Of a stretch of DNA of 64,000 nucleotides, positions 46,443-55,714 are shown one piece after another; position 1 is the stretch's first letter, and each line of letters starts with the position of its first letter. The position numbers were made by a program, and so were the translations under genes. The DNA comes from PR03 sp031362725 (GTDB lineage: Bacteria > Myxococcota_A > UBA9160 > PR03): positions 1 through 64,000 of the forward strand of contig JANLTC010000222.1 in NCBI GenBank assembly GCA_031362725.1, in the 5' to 3' direction. Under the pieces are notes generated by a model. That model was not told the origin of the DNA. It made no database searches and was given only the letters and a program-made list of their open reading frames with translations.

Positions 46443-46505
46443 GCGCGGACCCCGCGCGCGCCTCGGCCCCTGCAAAGCGCGCCGGCGGCGGCATACGCTG
46501 TGCGG

Positions 46506-48404
46506 ATGAAGTCGTACGGGGCAGCGCGGATGCTGGGCGCCGGCGCGATCGCGCTGGCCTTCGCGTGCAGCGCCGCCCCCGCCACGCGCCCGGATCCGGC
46601 CGTCGTCCAGATCGAATCGATCCAGCTGCGCCTTGGCAGCTCCCCTGCGTTCGATAGCGACGGCGCCAGTCTCGATTCGCGCGCACTCGATGCGCTCGGC
46701 GGATTCGGCAGCGTCCCGCTGCCGGACTATTGGGCGCTGGGACGGCGTCGACGCGGCCTCGATGGTTGGTATCGCGCACACTTCGAAGTGACGGACGCAC
46801 CGACCAACTGGGGCATTGCGATCGACGGCGCCTGGGCGTCGCTGCAGGTCTTCGTGAACGGCGAGCGCTTGGTCGATGCGACGGCCGCCGATCGGCCCGC
46901 GCAGATCCCGCTCGTCGCGGCCGCCAAGGTGCTGGTTCCATTGCCGCGTTCGCTGCTGCACCCGGGATCGAACGAGGTGGCGCTTCGCTTCTCCACGCGT
47001 CCCGATGAGATCGGCAGCCTGTACGGGCTCGCGATCGGTCGGGTCGATTCGCTCGCTGCGATCCAGCGAAAATCGATGCTGTGGACGGCAACACTGCCGA
47101 GCCTGCTCGCGCTGTTCGGCCTCTCCTGCGGACTGCTGGTCTTGCTGCTGACGCGCTGGGCGGTGATCGGCGGAACCTTTGCTCTCGGACTCGGCACGTC
47201 GTTGTGGTCGTCCGCGGCGCTGCTCGCGCCGCTCGCTACGAGCCCGTCGTCCTTGTTCGGCGGCGTCGTCGCGACGGCGGCGCACGCGTTCCCGCCCTGC
47301 ATCGCGCTCGGTTTCTTGCGCGCACTGGGTCTGCACCGGCCACGCGTCGAAACGCTGCTGATCGGGAGCATCGTGCTGGGCGCAGGGGTTCGTTCGCTGG
47401 TCGAGCCGGTATGGATCCCGGTCATCGACAACCTCTGGTGGCTGGTCGATGCCGCGATCGGTGTCTACCTGCTGCGGCTGGCCGTCGCGGCGGTGCGGCG
47501 CGATGCGTTGCCAGTGCCCCGCGTCTTGCTCGGCGCATCCGTCATCGTCGTCGGAGCGGGCATCATCGATCTCGCCAGTCTCTTTCGCGGTCGATCCCCC
47601 TTTGGCTTCTCGCTGTTCATCACGACGAGCCCGCTGATCGGGCTCGCGACCGCGGCAGGACTCGTCGTGACGCTGGCGCGCTCGCTCAGCGCTGCGCAGC
47701 AGCTCAACATCGACCTCGAACAACGCGTCGAAGAGAATCGCCGGGAACTGGACACGAGCTACGCGCGCACCGCCATCCTCGAACGCGACCGCGCGATCGC
47801 CGGCGAACGCGAACGCATGATGCGCGACATGCACGACGGCACCGGCGGACAGCTCGTCTCGGCGCTGGCGATGGTCGAAGCGGGCGATGTGCCACGCGAC
47901 GAAGTGGCAGAAACGCTGCGCGAAGCGCTCACCGACCTGCGTCTGGTGATCGACTCGCTGGAGCCCGGCGAGCCGGATCTGCTGGCGCTGCTCGCCCATG
48001 CGCGCGCGCGACTCGAACCCCGGCTCGAGCGGCACGGGCTGCACTTCGCGTGGGAAGTGGCGGACGTGCCGGCGCCCGACCGCTTCGGACCCGAGCAGTC
48101 GCTGCACCTGATGCGCATCTTCCAGGAGGCCGTCACCAACGCGGTGAAGCACGCACGCGCGACCACGATCTCGGTGCGTACCGGCACCGCGCGCGACGCC
48201 AAGGGACGCGCGTGTGCGTACGTCGAAGTCGCGGACGACGGCTGCGGTCTCGGTGCCGGGCCGCGCGGAGCAAACGGCGCGATCGGGCGCGGTCTGCGCA
48301 ACATGCACAAGCGAGCCGAGGAACTCGGCGGAGAGCTCGTCGTCGCGAGCATCGCGCAGGGAACCGCGGTGCGGCTGCTGCTTCCGCTCAGGAGTCCATC
48401 TTGA
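46506..48404 (+). CDS. Membrane sensor histidine kinase (HisKA_3 type)
   Basis: The 632-residue protein has an N-terminal signal/lipobox-like stretch (LAFAC), then a periplasmic domain of about 160 residues containing WYRAHFEV and LQVFVNGERLV, like the jelly-roll sensor of 7TMR-DISM kinases. About seven helices (residues 195-395), a coiled coil (400-435) and the phosphoacceptor RDMH443DGTGGQ of NarX/DegS-type HisKA_3 kinases follow. The ATPase has EAVTNAVKH (N box), VADDGCGLG and GRGLRNMHKRA. ATG 46506 is chosen; GTG 46500 is two codons earlier. The likely partner regulator lies tail-to-tail and overlaps its last 17 bases. Confidence 0.85.
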   Translation: MKSYGAARMLGAGAIALAFACSAAPATRPDPAVVQIESIQLRLGSSPAFDSDGASLDSRALDALGGFGSVPLPDYWALGRRRRGLDGWYRAHFEVTDAPTNWGIAIDGAWASLQVFVNGERLVDATAADRPAQIPLVAAAKVLVPLPRSLLHPGSNEVALRFSTRPDEIGSLYGLAIGRVDSLAAIQRKSMLWTATLPSLLALFGLSCGLLVLLLTRWAVIGGTFALGLGTSLWSSAALLAPLATSPSSLFGGVVATAAHAFPPCIALGFLRALGLHRPRVETLLIGSIVLGAGVRSLVEPVWIPVIDNLWWLVDAAIGVYLLRLAVAAVRRDALPVPRVLLGASVIVVGAGIIDLASLFRGRSPFGFSLFITTSPLIGLATAAGLVVTLARSLSAAQQLNIDLEQRVEENRRELDTSYARTAILERDRAIAGERERMMRDMHDGTGGQLVSALAMVEAGDVPRDEVAETLREALTDLRLVIDSLEPGEPDLLALLAHARARLEPRLERHGLHFAWEVADVPAPDRFGPEQSLHLMRIFQEAVTNAVKHARATTISVRTGTARDAKGRACAYVEVADDGCGLGAGPRGANGAIGRGLRNMHKRAEELGGELVVASIAQGTAVRLLLPLRSPS

Positions 48405-49083
48405 CGAGCCCGGTGGCCAGCGCTTCGTACACCGCTTCGCCGCGTGAGTGCACTTCGAGTTTCCCGTAGATGCGCCGCACATGGGTCGCCACCGTGTGCG
48501 TCGACAGACCGAGCAGTCGCGCAATCTCGGCGTAGCTGAAACCCTTCACGATGTAGCTGAGCACCTCGCGCTCGCGCGGCGAGAGTTCGGCCGCGCCGAT
48601 CGACTCGGCGGCCGGTACGGGGGCGGGCTCGGGCGACTTCGAGAAGCGCTGAAGCAGGTAGCGCGCGACCGGTGGGCTCATCGGCGACCCCCCCTCGATC
48701 AGCTCCAGGATCGAGCGCCCGATCGACTCCGCGGTGGCGTCCTTCAGCAGATACCCGAGCGCGCCCGCCTCGATCGCCGCGACGACGTGCTGTTCATCGC
48801 CGAATACCGTGATCACCATCGACTGGGTGCCGGCCCCGCGCGCCCGCACCTGGCGGATCAGTTCGAGGCCGCTGCCGTCGGGCAGATCGAGGTCGGTGAG
48901 CAGCACGGCCGGAGGCTCTCCCGCGAGAACCGCACGCGCGGCTTCGCAGCTGCCGACCGAAGCCACCATCCGCAGCTGGGGATGCGAATCGACGATGCGT
49001 GCTAGCCGCGCCCGCGTCGGATCGTCGTCTTCGACGATCACGATGCTGTGTCGCGCCCCGGGCTGCTGGCACTGCTGAATCAA
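48388..49083 (-). CDS. NarL/LuxR-type response regulator
   Basis: The 231-residue protein has a receiver domain with the acidic pocket E18-D19-D20 and phosphoacceptor D64 (LLTDLDLPD), and a conserved lysine in LLKDAT. A LuxR-type helix-turn-helix follows (SPREREVLSYIVKGFSYAEIARLLGLSTHTVATHVRRI). It should receive phosphate from the adjacent HisKA_3 kinase and control transcription. The TTG at 49083 is chosen because GGGGAG lies six bases upstream; a GTG 14 codons earlier has no site. It overlaps the 3' end of the kinase gene in the opposite orientation, so the pair cannot be an operon. Confidence 0.86.
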   Translation of the reverse strand: MIQQCQQPGARHSIVIVEDDDPTRARLARIVDSHPQLRMVASVGSCEAARAVLAGEPPAVLLTDLDLPDGSGLELIRQVRARGAGTQSMVITVFGDEQHVVAAIEAGALGYLLKDATAESIGRSILELIEGGSPMSPPVARYLLQRFSKSPEPAPVPAAESIGAAELSPREREVLSYIVKGFSYAEIARLLGLSTHTVATHVRRIYGKLEVHSRGEAVYEALATGLVKMDS

Positions 49084-49226
49084 TCGACGCTCCCCGGGAT
49101 GGAATCGCTGGTGCGAGGATCGCACCCATCAAACCGGATCGAACCCCGCCTCGCAGTCCCCTGTTCTGGGGACGCATCCGATCGCACGCGCCCACAGGCC
49201 GAGCGTACTGTCTCGCGACGCGCCAG

Positions 49227-50909
49227 CTACTCGGGCCGGATCCGGATCTGCGGCCCGACCTCTTCGAGCTTCTTGCGCATCGTGTCGCGTCGCGCCTGCA
49301 ATTCATCGGGCGTGAGCGAGTCGACGTCGCCCTCGATGCCGAGGCCGGCGCGAACGCCCGTGAGGTCGAGCGCCTGGCGCGTCGGGTCGAAGCCGATGTC
49401 GCGCAGGATGCGGGCGCCGTGCTTCTCGGCGAAGTAGCCGTAGATCTTCGCCAGCTCACCGAACAGGTTCACGTCGGGCGCGTAACGACCGATCGAACCA
49501 TCGATGAAGAGCATGTTCTTCACGTAGAGCATCAAATGTTTTGGCATGCGCGCACCGTGCTTGAGCAGCCCGCGCAGCACCTGCTGGATCTCCGCGAGCA
49601 GTTCCTCGCTGCCCATCTTGGTCGGATCGCGCACCGGCTGGTCGACCTTCAGGATGCGCATCAGCTCGTCGAGGTCCGCATCGGGCGCGAGCGCACCGAG
49701 GTCGCGGAACGCGGCGAGCTGGCCGCGCACGTCGTTTGCCGCGCCGGTCATCATCATGCGCAGGAACGCGAGCCGCTGCGGCTCGGCCATCCGACCGGTC
49801 ATCCCATAGTCGAACAGGCCGACGCGGCCGTCGCGCATCACGACCAGGTTGCCGCCGTGCAGATCGCCGTGGAAGACGCCATAGATCATCGCGCCCTCGA
49901 GGAAGGCGATCATCAGCGAGCGCAGCACCGCGGCAGTGTCGATGCCAGCTGCGCGCATGCCGTCGATGTCGTCGGCGTGGAAGCCGTCGAGGCGTTCCAT
50001 CACCAGCAGCCGGCGCGTGACCCGCTCGGGATGCGGTCGCGGCACGACGATCAGCGTCTGGCCGGCATCGCGCAGCACATGCGCGATGTCGAGCATGTTC
50101 TGGCCTTCCAGCCGGAAGTCGAGTTCCTCCGCGATCGTCTCGGCGAACAGTTCGACCAGCGCGGGCGGATTCGCGAGCGCCGCGACCGGGATCCGCCCGA
50201 CCAGATACGGCGCGATCCAGGCCATCGCCGCGACGTCCTGGCGCACCAGTGTCGCAACCTGGGGACGCTGCACCTTGACGACGACTTCTTCGCCGTGAAG
50301 CCCTCTGGCGACATCTGTTTGCAACGTCGCGGCGTGCACCTGCGCGATCGATGCCGACGCGAGCGGCGTCGTTTCAAAGCGAGCGAACACCGATTCGAGC
50401 GAAGCGCCGAGTTCTTGCTCGACCACTGCGCGCACGTGCGAGAAGGGCTCTGCCGGCACGCGGTCGCGGCAGATCTTGAACTCCGCGACGAGTTCGTCGG
50501 GGAAGATGCCCTGCCCCGACGACACGATCTGCGCGAGCTTGATGTACGACGAGCCGAGTTTCTCGAACGCGATCCGCAGCCGTCGCGACAGCGCCGCGCG
50601 CGACGCTTCGGGCCCGCGGCGTTTCTCGAAGACCCACCACATCCCGACCGCGTAACCGACCAGCATGCCCGCGCGCAGGAAGCGCCGCACCGGCGGCAGC
50701 CGCCGCCGTCGCACCCAATCCGGCAGCTGCGCCTGGTTCGTCGCCCGCAGCGCATCGATGCCGCGACGCCACGCCATCCGCTCGGGCTCGACCTTCCACG
50801 GGCCGCGCTCCGAGAACGCCCCGATCGCAAGGTCGCTGCCGTTCTCCAGCGTTGCGCTGGGGACATTCGTTGTGTCAGTTGCGTTGGGAACCTTCGTTGC
50901 GTCGATCAC
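49227..50909 (-). CDS. Divergent UbiB/AarF-family kinase-like protein
   Basis: This 560-residue paralogue of the UbiB kinase at 5.8-7.3 kb keeps the Ala-rich loop ASASIAQVH (184-192), K212 in VKVQRPQ, the D349-L-H-G-G-N catalytic segment and a D367-Y-G triad. The KxGQ motif reads K124-L-A-Q127, and DPHPGN and DFG read DLHGGN and DYG, so it belongs to a separate subfamily. The N-terminal 60 residues are polar, and one hydrophobic segment (80-94) could be a membrane helix. GTG 50909 is taken as start. It is divergent from the glpD operon with about 70 bases between them. Confidence 0.82.
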   Translation of the reverse strand: MIDATKVPNATDTTNVPSATLENGSDLAIGAFSERGPWKVEPERMAWRRGIDALRATNQAQLPDWVRRRRLPPVRRFLRAGMLVGYAVGMWWVFEKRRGPEASRAALSRRLRIAFEKLGSSYIKLAQIVSSGQGIFPDELVAEFKICRDRVPAEPFSHVRAVVEQELGASLESVFARFETTPLASASIAQVHAATLQTDVARGLHGEEVVVKVQRPQVATLVRQDVAAMAWIAPYLVGRIPVAALANPPALVELFAETIAEELDFRLEGQNMLDIAHVLRDAGQTLIVVPRPHPERVTRRLLVMERLDGFHADDIDGMRAAGIDTAAVLRSLMIAFLEGAMIYGVFHGDLHGGNLVVMRDGRVGLFDYGMTGRMAEPQRLAFLRMMMTGAANDVRGQLAAFRDLGALAPDADLDELMRILKVDQPVRDPTKMGSEELLAEIQQVLRGLLKHGARMPKHLMLYVKNMLFIDGSIGRYAPDVNLFGELAKIYGYFAEKHGARILRDIGFDPTRQALDLTGVRAGLGIEGDVDSLTPDELQARRDTMRKKLEEVGPQIRIRPE

Positions 50910-50980
50910 GGCGGGCGGAGACTAGACCACATCGCGGCCACGGCGAGCGGCGACCGGGGCTCGCGCAGCCTTCTGATAGG

Positions 50981-52633
50981 ATGGCCGCGCCGATGCCCCA
51001 CTTGCCGCTTGCAGCGCTCGCAACACCCGACCGTGCGCGCACGCTCGACGCGCTCGAGCGCGAACACTTCGACTGCGTGGTCATTGGCGGCGGCATCACC
51101 GGCGCGGGCGTCGCTCGTGAGGCCGCACTGCGCGGCCTGCGCGTTGCGCTGCTCGAGGGGCGCGACTTCGCCTCGGGCACCTCGAGCCGCTCGTCCAAGT
51201 TGATCCACGGCGGCCTGCGCTACCTCGCGATGGGCGACATCGCGCTGGTGCGCGACACCGCGCTCGAGCGCAAGCGCGTGTTCGCACTCGCGCCGCATCT
51301 CGCGGAGCGCCGCTGGATGCTGGTGCCGGCCCGCTCGTATGCAGGACTGCTGAAGTTCCGCGCCGGCCTCGCCACCTACGAGAAGCTCGGCGCCGTCGAG
51401 GAGCCCGACCGCCACCGCAACTGGGACGCCGCCGACCTCGCGCGCGAAGAACCGGCGCTGCGACGCGACCGCTTTCCGTACGCCTGCGTCTACCGCGAAT
51501 ACCTGACCGACGACGCGCGCCTGGTGCTCGCCAACCTGCGCGACGCCGTCGGGCGCGGCGCGCTGGTGCTGAACCATGCACCGGTCGGCGCGATCACGAT
51601 CGAGGCGGGACGCGCCGTCGGTGTCGTCGCACGCTGCAGCAACAGCGGTCGCAGCGTTCGCGTCCGTGCGCGCTGCGTCGTCAACGCGGCCGGTCCCTGG
51701 GTCGAATCCGTCCGCCGACTCGAAGAGCCGGGGGCGCCATCGTGGCTGCACCTCTCGAAGGGCGTGCACGTCGCGGTGCCGGCGGCGCGACTTCCGCTGC
51801 GCCAGATCGCGATCCTCGGCACGGCCGACAAGCGTTCGATCTTCGCGATCCCGCGCGGCGACGTCGTCTATCTCGGTACCACCGACACCAGCTACGAACA
51901 CGGCGCCGATCCGGAACCGCCGGTGCTGCGCGAAGACGTCGCGTATCTGCTCGAACCGGTGGCGCGATACTTCGACACCGAACCCCTGCAGCTCGGCGAT
52001 TGCGTGACGGCATGGGCGGGACTGCGCCCGCTGCTCGCGGAGCCGGGCAAGGCGCCCGCCGAGCTCTCGCGGCGCGACGAGATCGGACTGAGCCCGAGCG
52101 GCGTCGTCACGATCGCCGGCGGCAAGCTCACCGGTTATCGCAAGATGGGCGTCGACGTGCTCGCGCGCGTCGCCGAAGTGCTCGGTCGTTCGCTCGCGCT
52201 TGCAGAGTACGACGCGACACCGCTACCGGGCGGCGACTTCGACGGCGACCTCGACGCGCTCGCAGCACGCGTCGCGCACGCCAGCGGCGTCGACGCGCGA
52301 ATCGCCGCGCGGCTCGTACGGCTCTACGGCACCGAGTCCGAAGCCGTCGTCGCGTGCGGTCGAGAACCGCTCGTGCCGGGCGCCGCCGTGCTCGCCGGCG
52401 AAGTGGACTGGGCAATCGACGTCGAAGGCGCGCTCGACCCACTCGATGTCGTGTATCGGCGCACGCGCGCCGCACTCTACGATCCCGATGCGCGCGTGGC
52501 GCTCGTCGCGCCGGTCGCGCAACGAATGGCGTTGCGACTCGGTTGGAGTGCGGAACACACCACGGAGCAGACGCGCGCGCTGCGCGAGCGGCTCGACGCC
52601 GATCTGGCTTTCCAGGAGGAGACGCAACCGTGA
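50981..52633 (+). CDS. glpD: FAD-dependent glycerol-3-phosphate dehydrogenase
   Basis: The 550-residue flavoprotein has the FAD-binding G36-G-G-I-T-G41-A-G, GTSSRSSKLIHGGLRYL (the GlpD signature), EPALR, a WAGLRPLL segment and GGKLTGYRKMGVDVL, then a helical C-terminal domain. It oxidises sn-glycerol-3-phosphate to DHAP and passes electrons to quinone at the inner membrane. ATG 50981 or the in-frame ATG 50993 could be the start; neither has a strong ribosome binding site. It is the first gene of an operon: its stop overlaps the next GTG by four bases, and an FGGY kinase follows. Confidence 0.92.
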   Translation: MAAPMPHLPLAALATPDRARTLDALEREHFDCVVIGGGITGAGVAREAALRGLRVALLEGRDFASGTSSRSSKLIHGGLRYLAMGDIALVRDTALERKRVFALAPHLAERRWMLVPARSYAGLLKFRAGLATYEKLGAVEEPDRHRNWDAADLAREEPALRRDRFPYACVYREYLTDDARLVLANLRDAVGRGALVLNHAPVGAITIEAGRAVGVVARCSNSGRSVRVRARCVVNAAGPWVESVRRLEEPGAPSWLHLSKGVHVAVPAARLPLRQIAILGTADKRSIFAIPRGDVVYLGTTDTSYEHGADPEPPVLREDVAYLLEPVARYFDTEPLQLGDCVTAWAGLRPLLAEPGKAPAELSRRDEIGLSPSGVVTIAGGKLTGYRKMGVDVLARVAEVLGRSLALAEYDATPLPGGDFDGDLDALAARVAHASGVDARIAARLVRLYGTESEAVVACGREPLVPGAAVLAGEVDWAIDVEGALDPLDVVYRRTRAALYDPDARVALVAPVAQRMALRLGWSAEHTTEQTRALRERLDADLAFQEETQP

Positions 52634-54024
52634 CCGATGTGCTGGAGATCCTGCGCCGCGAACTCGGCGATGCCGTGCGCAGCGACCCGGAAACACGCGC
52701 GGCGCAGAGCCGCGATGCCTGGGTGATGGCCGAACTGGACACACTCGAGAACGAACCGCGCGCGCTGCCGCTGGCCGTCGTCGAGCCGACCTCGACCGCT
52801 GCCGTCTCGCAAGCACTCGCGTTGTGTCGCTCGCTGGGTGTCCCGGTCGTTCCGATCGGCGCCGGTTCGGGCGTCTGCGGTGCGGTGGCGCCGGACACCC
52901 GCAGCGTCGCGCTCTCCACGCGCCGCCTCACCGGTCTGCGACGCATCGACGCGACGGACCTCGTCGCGGTGTTCGGCGCCGGCACGATGGGAATCGACGC
53001 GGAAAGCGCCCTCACCCCGCACGGACTCACGCTCGGCCACTGGCCGCAGTCGATCGAGATCTCGACCGTCGGCGGCTGGGTCGCGACGCGCGCCTCGGGA
53101 CAATTCTCGACGGCGAATGGCAGCATCGAGGATCTGCTGCTCGCACTCGAGGTGGTGCTCTCCGACGGCTCGGTGCTGCGCACACGCGAGACCCCGCGCG
53201 CTGCGACCGGCCCCGACTTGCGCCAGCTCTTCCTCGGCTCGGAGGGCACGCTCGGCGTCATCACCGAGGTGACGTTCTCGGTGCGCGCGCGCGCCGAGAC
53301 CACACACAGCCAGGCGTTCCACTTCGAGGGTTTCCACGCCGGCCTCGAACCGATCCGGCGTGGGCTGCGCGCGGGCTTTCATCCTCCGGTTGCCCGCCTC
53401 TACGACCCTCGCGAATCGCGTCGCAACTTTCGCGATTTCGTGCCGAAGGACCGCGCGCTGCTGCTGCTGCTGCACGAAGGACCTGCAAGCGCCGTCGCGG
53501 CGCAGGCGGAAGCGCTCGCACGTCTGTGTCGCGAGTCCGGCGGCATCGAAACCGACGCGGCCGCGGTGGATCAATGGCTGGGCCATCGCAACCGGGTGCC
53601 CAGTTTTCGAAGTTTCCTCGAACAGGGCGTGGTGGTCGATACGATCGAAGTCGCGGCGACCTGGAGCCGCGTCGACGCGCTGTACCGGGGCGTCGTCGAG
53701 GCGCTCTCGCGCGTGCCGGGCGTGCTCTCGGCGACCGCCCATTCGAGTCACAGCTATCGATCGGGCACCTGCCTCTATTTCAGTTTCGCCGCAAAGCCCG
53801 ATGACCCCGCGCGGATGCGGGACAGCTATGCCGCCTGTTGGCGCGCCGCGATGGAGGCAACGCTGGCCGCGGGCGGCGGCATCGCGCATCACCATGGCAT
53901 CGGTCGCGTGCGACGCCCGTGGCTCGCCGCGGAAGTCGGCGAGACGGGCGTCACCATACTGCGTGCCCTGAAACAGGCGCTCGATCCCGCTGGGCTGCTC
54001 AACCCCGGCAACCTGATCCCGTAG
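52630..54024 (+). CDS. FAD-binding oxidase, alkyl-DHAP synthase-like
   Basis: The 464-residue protein of the VAO/PCMH flavoprotein family has the FAD-binding P-I-G-A-G-S-G-V-C-G (75-84) and HWPQSIEISTVGGWVATRASGQ (137-158). GSEGTLGVITEVTF, then SSHSYRSGTCLYFSF and H420-H-H422 near the C terminus complete the pattern. The HHH and the SHxY-x2-G-x3-YF segment are those of alkyl-dihydroxyacetonephosphate synthase, where they supply the acyl-displacement active site. It could make ether lipids from acyl-DHAP, or oxidise a glycerol-type substrate. Its GTG start shares four bases with the glpD stop, so both are translated together; DHAP made by GlpD is a plausible link. Confidence 0.83.
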   Translation: MTDVLEILRRELGDAVRSDPETRAAQSRDAWVMAELDTLENEPRALPLAVVEPTSTAAVSQALALCRSLGVPVVPIGAGSGVCGAVAPDTRSVALSTRRLTGLRRIDATDLVAVFGAGTMGIDAESALTPHGLTLGHWPQSIEISTVGGWVATRASGQFSTANGSIEDLLLALEVVLSDGSVLRTRETPRAATGPDLRQLFLGSEGTLGVITEVTFSVRARAETTHSQAFHFEGFHAGLEPIRRGLRAGFHPPVARLYDPRESRRNFRDFVPKDRALLLLLHEGPASAVAAQAEALARLCRESGGIETDAAAVDQWLGHRNRVPSFRSFLEQGVVVDTIEVAATWSRVDALYRGVVEALSRVPGVLSATAHSSHSYRSGTCLYFSFAAKPDDPARMRDSYAACWRAAMEATLAAGGGIAHHHGIGRVRRPWLAAEVGETGVTILRALKQALDPAGLLNPGNLIP

Positions 54025-54032
54025 CGAGCGGC

Positions 54033-55475
54033 ATGGGCGAGCACGTCCTCGCGCTCGATCTGGGCACGACCGGCGTGCGCGCGCTGCTGGTCGGCGCGAA
54101 CGGCGCGATCCGTGCCCGTGCCTGGCGCCCGCTCGCGTCGCGCTTTCCGCAGCGCGGCTGGCTCGAGCAGGATCCCGCTGCGTACTGGACGCGCAGTGAG
54201 GAGGTGGTGCGCGCAGTACTCGCCGAGGCGCGTCTCGTCGCGCGCGACCTGGCCGCGATCGGCATCGTGACCCAGCGCGCCACGGCGCTTGCGTGGGACG
54301 CCGAACGCGGCACTCCGCTGGCCCCGGCGATCGGCTGGCAAGACCAGCGCAGCGGGCCGCGCGTGCGGGATCTCGTGGCAGATGGAATCCCTGTAACGAC
54401 GATGGCTTCAGCGACGAAGTTCGAGTGGCTCCTGCGCCATGGAGCGGGCGTGGCCGCGGCCGCACGCGAGGGTCGTCTCCGGTTCGGAACGCCCGACGTG
54501 TGGCTCACCGATCGGCTGACCGGCGGTGCCATCTTCGCGACCGATGCGAGCCAGGCCTGCTGCACCGGTCTCTACGATCTGCGCCGCGCCACCTGGTCCG
54601 AGCCGGCGCTCGCGCTCTTCGGAATCGACCGCAACTGCCTGCCGATCGTGATGCCGACGAATGCCGTGGTCGGGGAAACGCCGCGCGACTGGCTCGGCGC
54701 GAGCGTGCCGGTCGCCGCGCGCGCCGGCGATCAGCAGGCCGCGACCTTCGCGCAGGGCGCCGTGACGCCCGGGTCGGCGAAGTTGACGCTCGGCACCTCG
54801 GCGATGCTCGACCTCCACACCGGCGACACACCCGCGCGTGCAGAGCGAGGTTGCTATCCGCTCGCGCTCTGGGAACTCGAACAGGGCCCGCGTGCGTTCT
54901 GTCTCGAGGGAACCGTGATCACCGCGGGCGCGGCCGTCGAGTGGCTCGTCGATCTCGGCCTGCTCGCGCGCGCGAGCGACCTCGACGCCGTCGCAGCGCG
55001 CGCACCGACATCGGAAGGCGTCGTTTGCGTACCGGCATTGCAGGGGCTCGGAACGCCTTGGCTCGAGGACGAGACCCGCGCGATCTTGCTCGGCCTTTCG
55101 CGCGGCTCGCGCGCCGAGCATGTGGTGCGCGCGGTGATGGACGGCATCGCGCAGCGCTGTGCAGACGTCTGCGATGCGATGGGGCTTGCGCCCGGGCCGC
55201 TGCGTGTCGACGGCGGACTCGCGCGCAGCGACGCGCTCGTTGCGGCGCTCGCCGATGCGCTGGGTCGCGAGCTTTGGCGCGCGGCCGAGACCGAGACTAC
55301 GGCGCTCGGCGCGGCGTATCTCGCGGGAATCGCCGTCGGCGTCTGGCGCGACGCGCACGAAGCAGTGGCGACCGCTGCAGCGCCCGAGCGGATTGCGCCA
55401 CAGAACGGCGCCGCCGAGCGCGCTGCGCTGCGCGCGTCATGGCAGCGCGCCGTCGCGCGAGCGCGCGATTGCTAG
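54033..55475 (+). CDS. FGGY-family carbohydrate kinase, glycerol kinase-like
   Basis: The 480-residue protein starts VLALDLGTTGVRALL (FGGY ATPase motif, D9), has GWQDQRSG near the sugar-binding aspartate, LGTSAMLDLHTG, and VDGGLARSDALVAALADALG at the C terminus. It is near glycerol kinase size and sits eight bases after the alkyl-DHAP-synthase-like gene, so glycerol (or a related polyol) is the most likely substrate, giving the glycerol-3-phosphate used by GlpD. The specificity is not proven, as typical GlpK substrate residues are not all recognisable. The operon appears to end here; a short opposing gene overlaps its stop. Confidence 0.85.
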   Translation: MGEHVLALDLGTTGVRALLVGANGAIRARAWRPLASRFPQRGWLEQDPAAYWTRSEEVVRAVLAEARLVARDLAAIGIVTQRATALAWDAERGTPLAPAIGWQDQRSGPRVRDLVADGIPVTTMASATKFEWLLRHGAGVAAAAREGRLRFGTPDVWLTDRLTGGAIFATDASQACCTGLYDLRRATWSEPALALFGIDRNCLPIVMPTNAVVGETPRDWLGASVPVAARAGDQQAATFAQGAVTPGSAKLTLGTSAMLDLHTGDTPARAERGCYPLALWELEQGPRAFCLEGTVITAGAAVEWLVDLGLLARASDLDAVAARAPTSEGVVCVPALQGLGTPWLEDETRAILLGLSRGSRAEHVVRAVMDGIAQRCADVCDAMGLAPGPLRVDGGLARSDALVAALADALGRELWRAAETETTALGAAYLAGIAVGVWRDAHEAVATAAAPERIAPQNGAAERAALRASWQRAVARARDC

Positions 55476-55660
55476 CGACTGTGGCTGCGAGCGAGCCGGC
55501 GGGCGCACGGGATGCAGAGTCCGTGGCTCGCCGCAGAGCTGCGTACGCTCGTTCCGGAGCGCAGGATCGCGGCGCGGCACCAGGCGCAGACGGCGCCCAC
55601 GACCGTCGCTCGCTTTTCGCTGCGCTGCGGCGTCGCGCTCGGATCGGAACTTCGCGGCAT
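55472..55660 (-). CDS. Small zinc-ribbon protein
   Basis: The 62-residue product carries C-A-W-C and C-I-P-C pairs separated by about 20 residues (VGAVCAWCRAA; SHGLCIPCARR), the pattern of small WC-x-R...HGICPxC zinc-ribbon proteins frequent in proteobacteria. The function of that family is unknown. ATG 55660 has no clear ribosome binding site, hence moderate confidence. Its end overlaps the end of the FGGY kinase gene by four bases on the opposite strand. Confidence 0.45.
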   Translation of the reverse strand: MPRSSDPSATPQRSEKRATVVGAVCAWCRAAILRSGTSVRSSAASHGLCIPCARRLARSHSR

Positions 55661-55714
55661 GGGGCGTCGTCGGTCGATCGAGCGCGGCGCTGAAGCGCGG
55701 TACCGTGGCACGCG

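Noticed and set aside
46123..46509. Alternative 128-codon frame starting MAPPHRR
   Set aside because: Ser/Arg/Cys-rich with no helical periodicity; the overlapping 93-codon frame is more protein-like.
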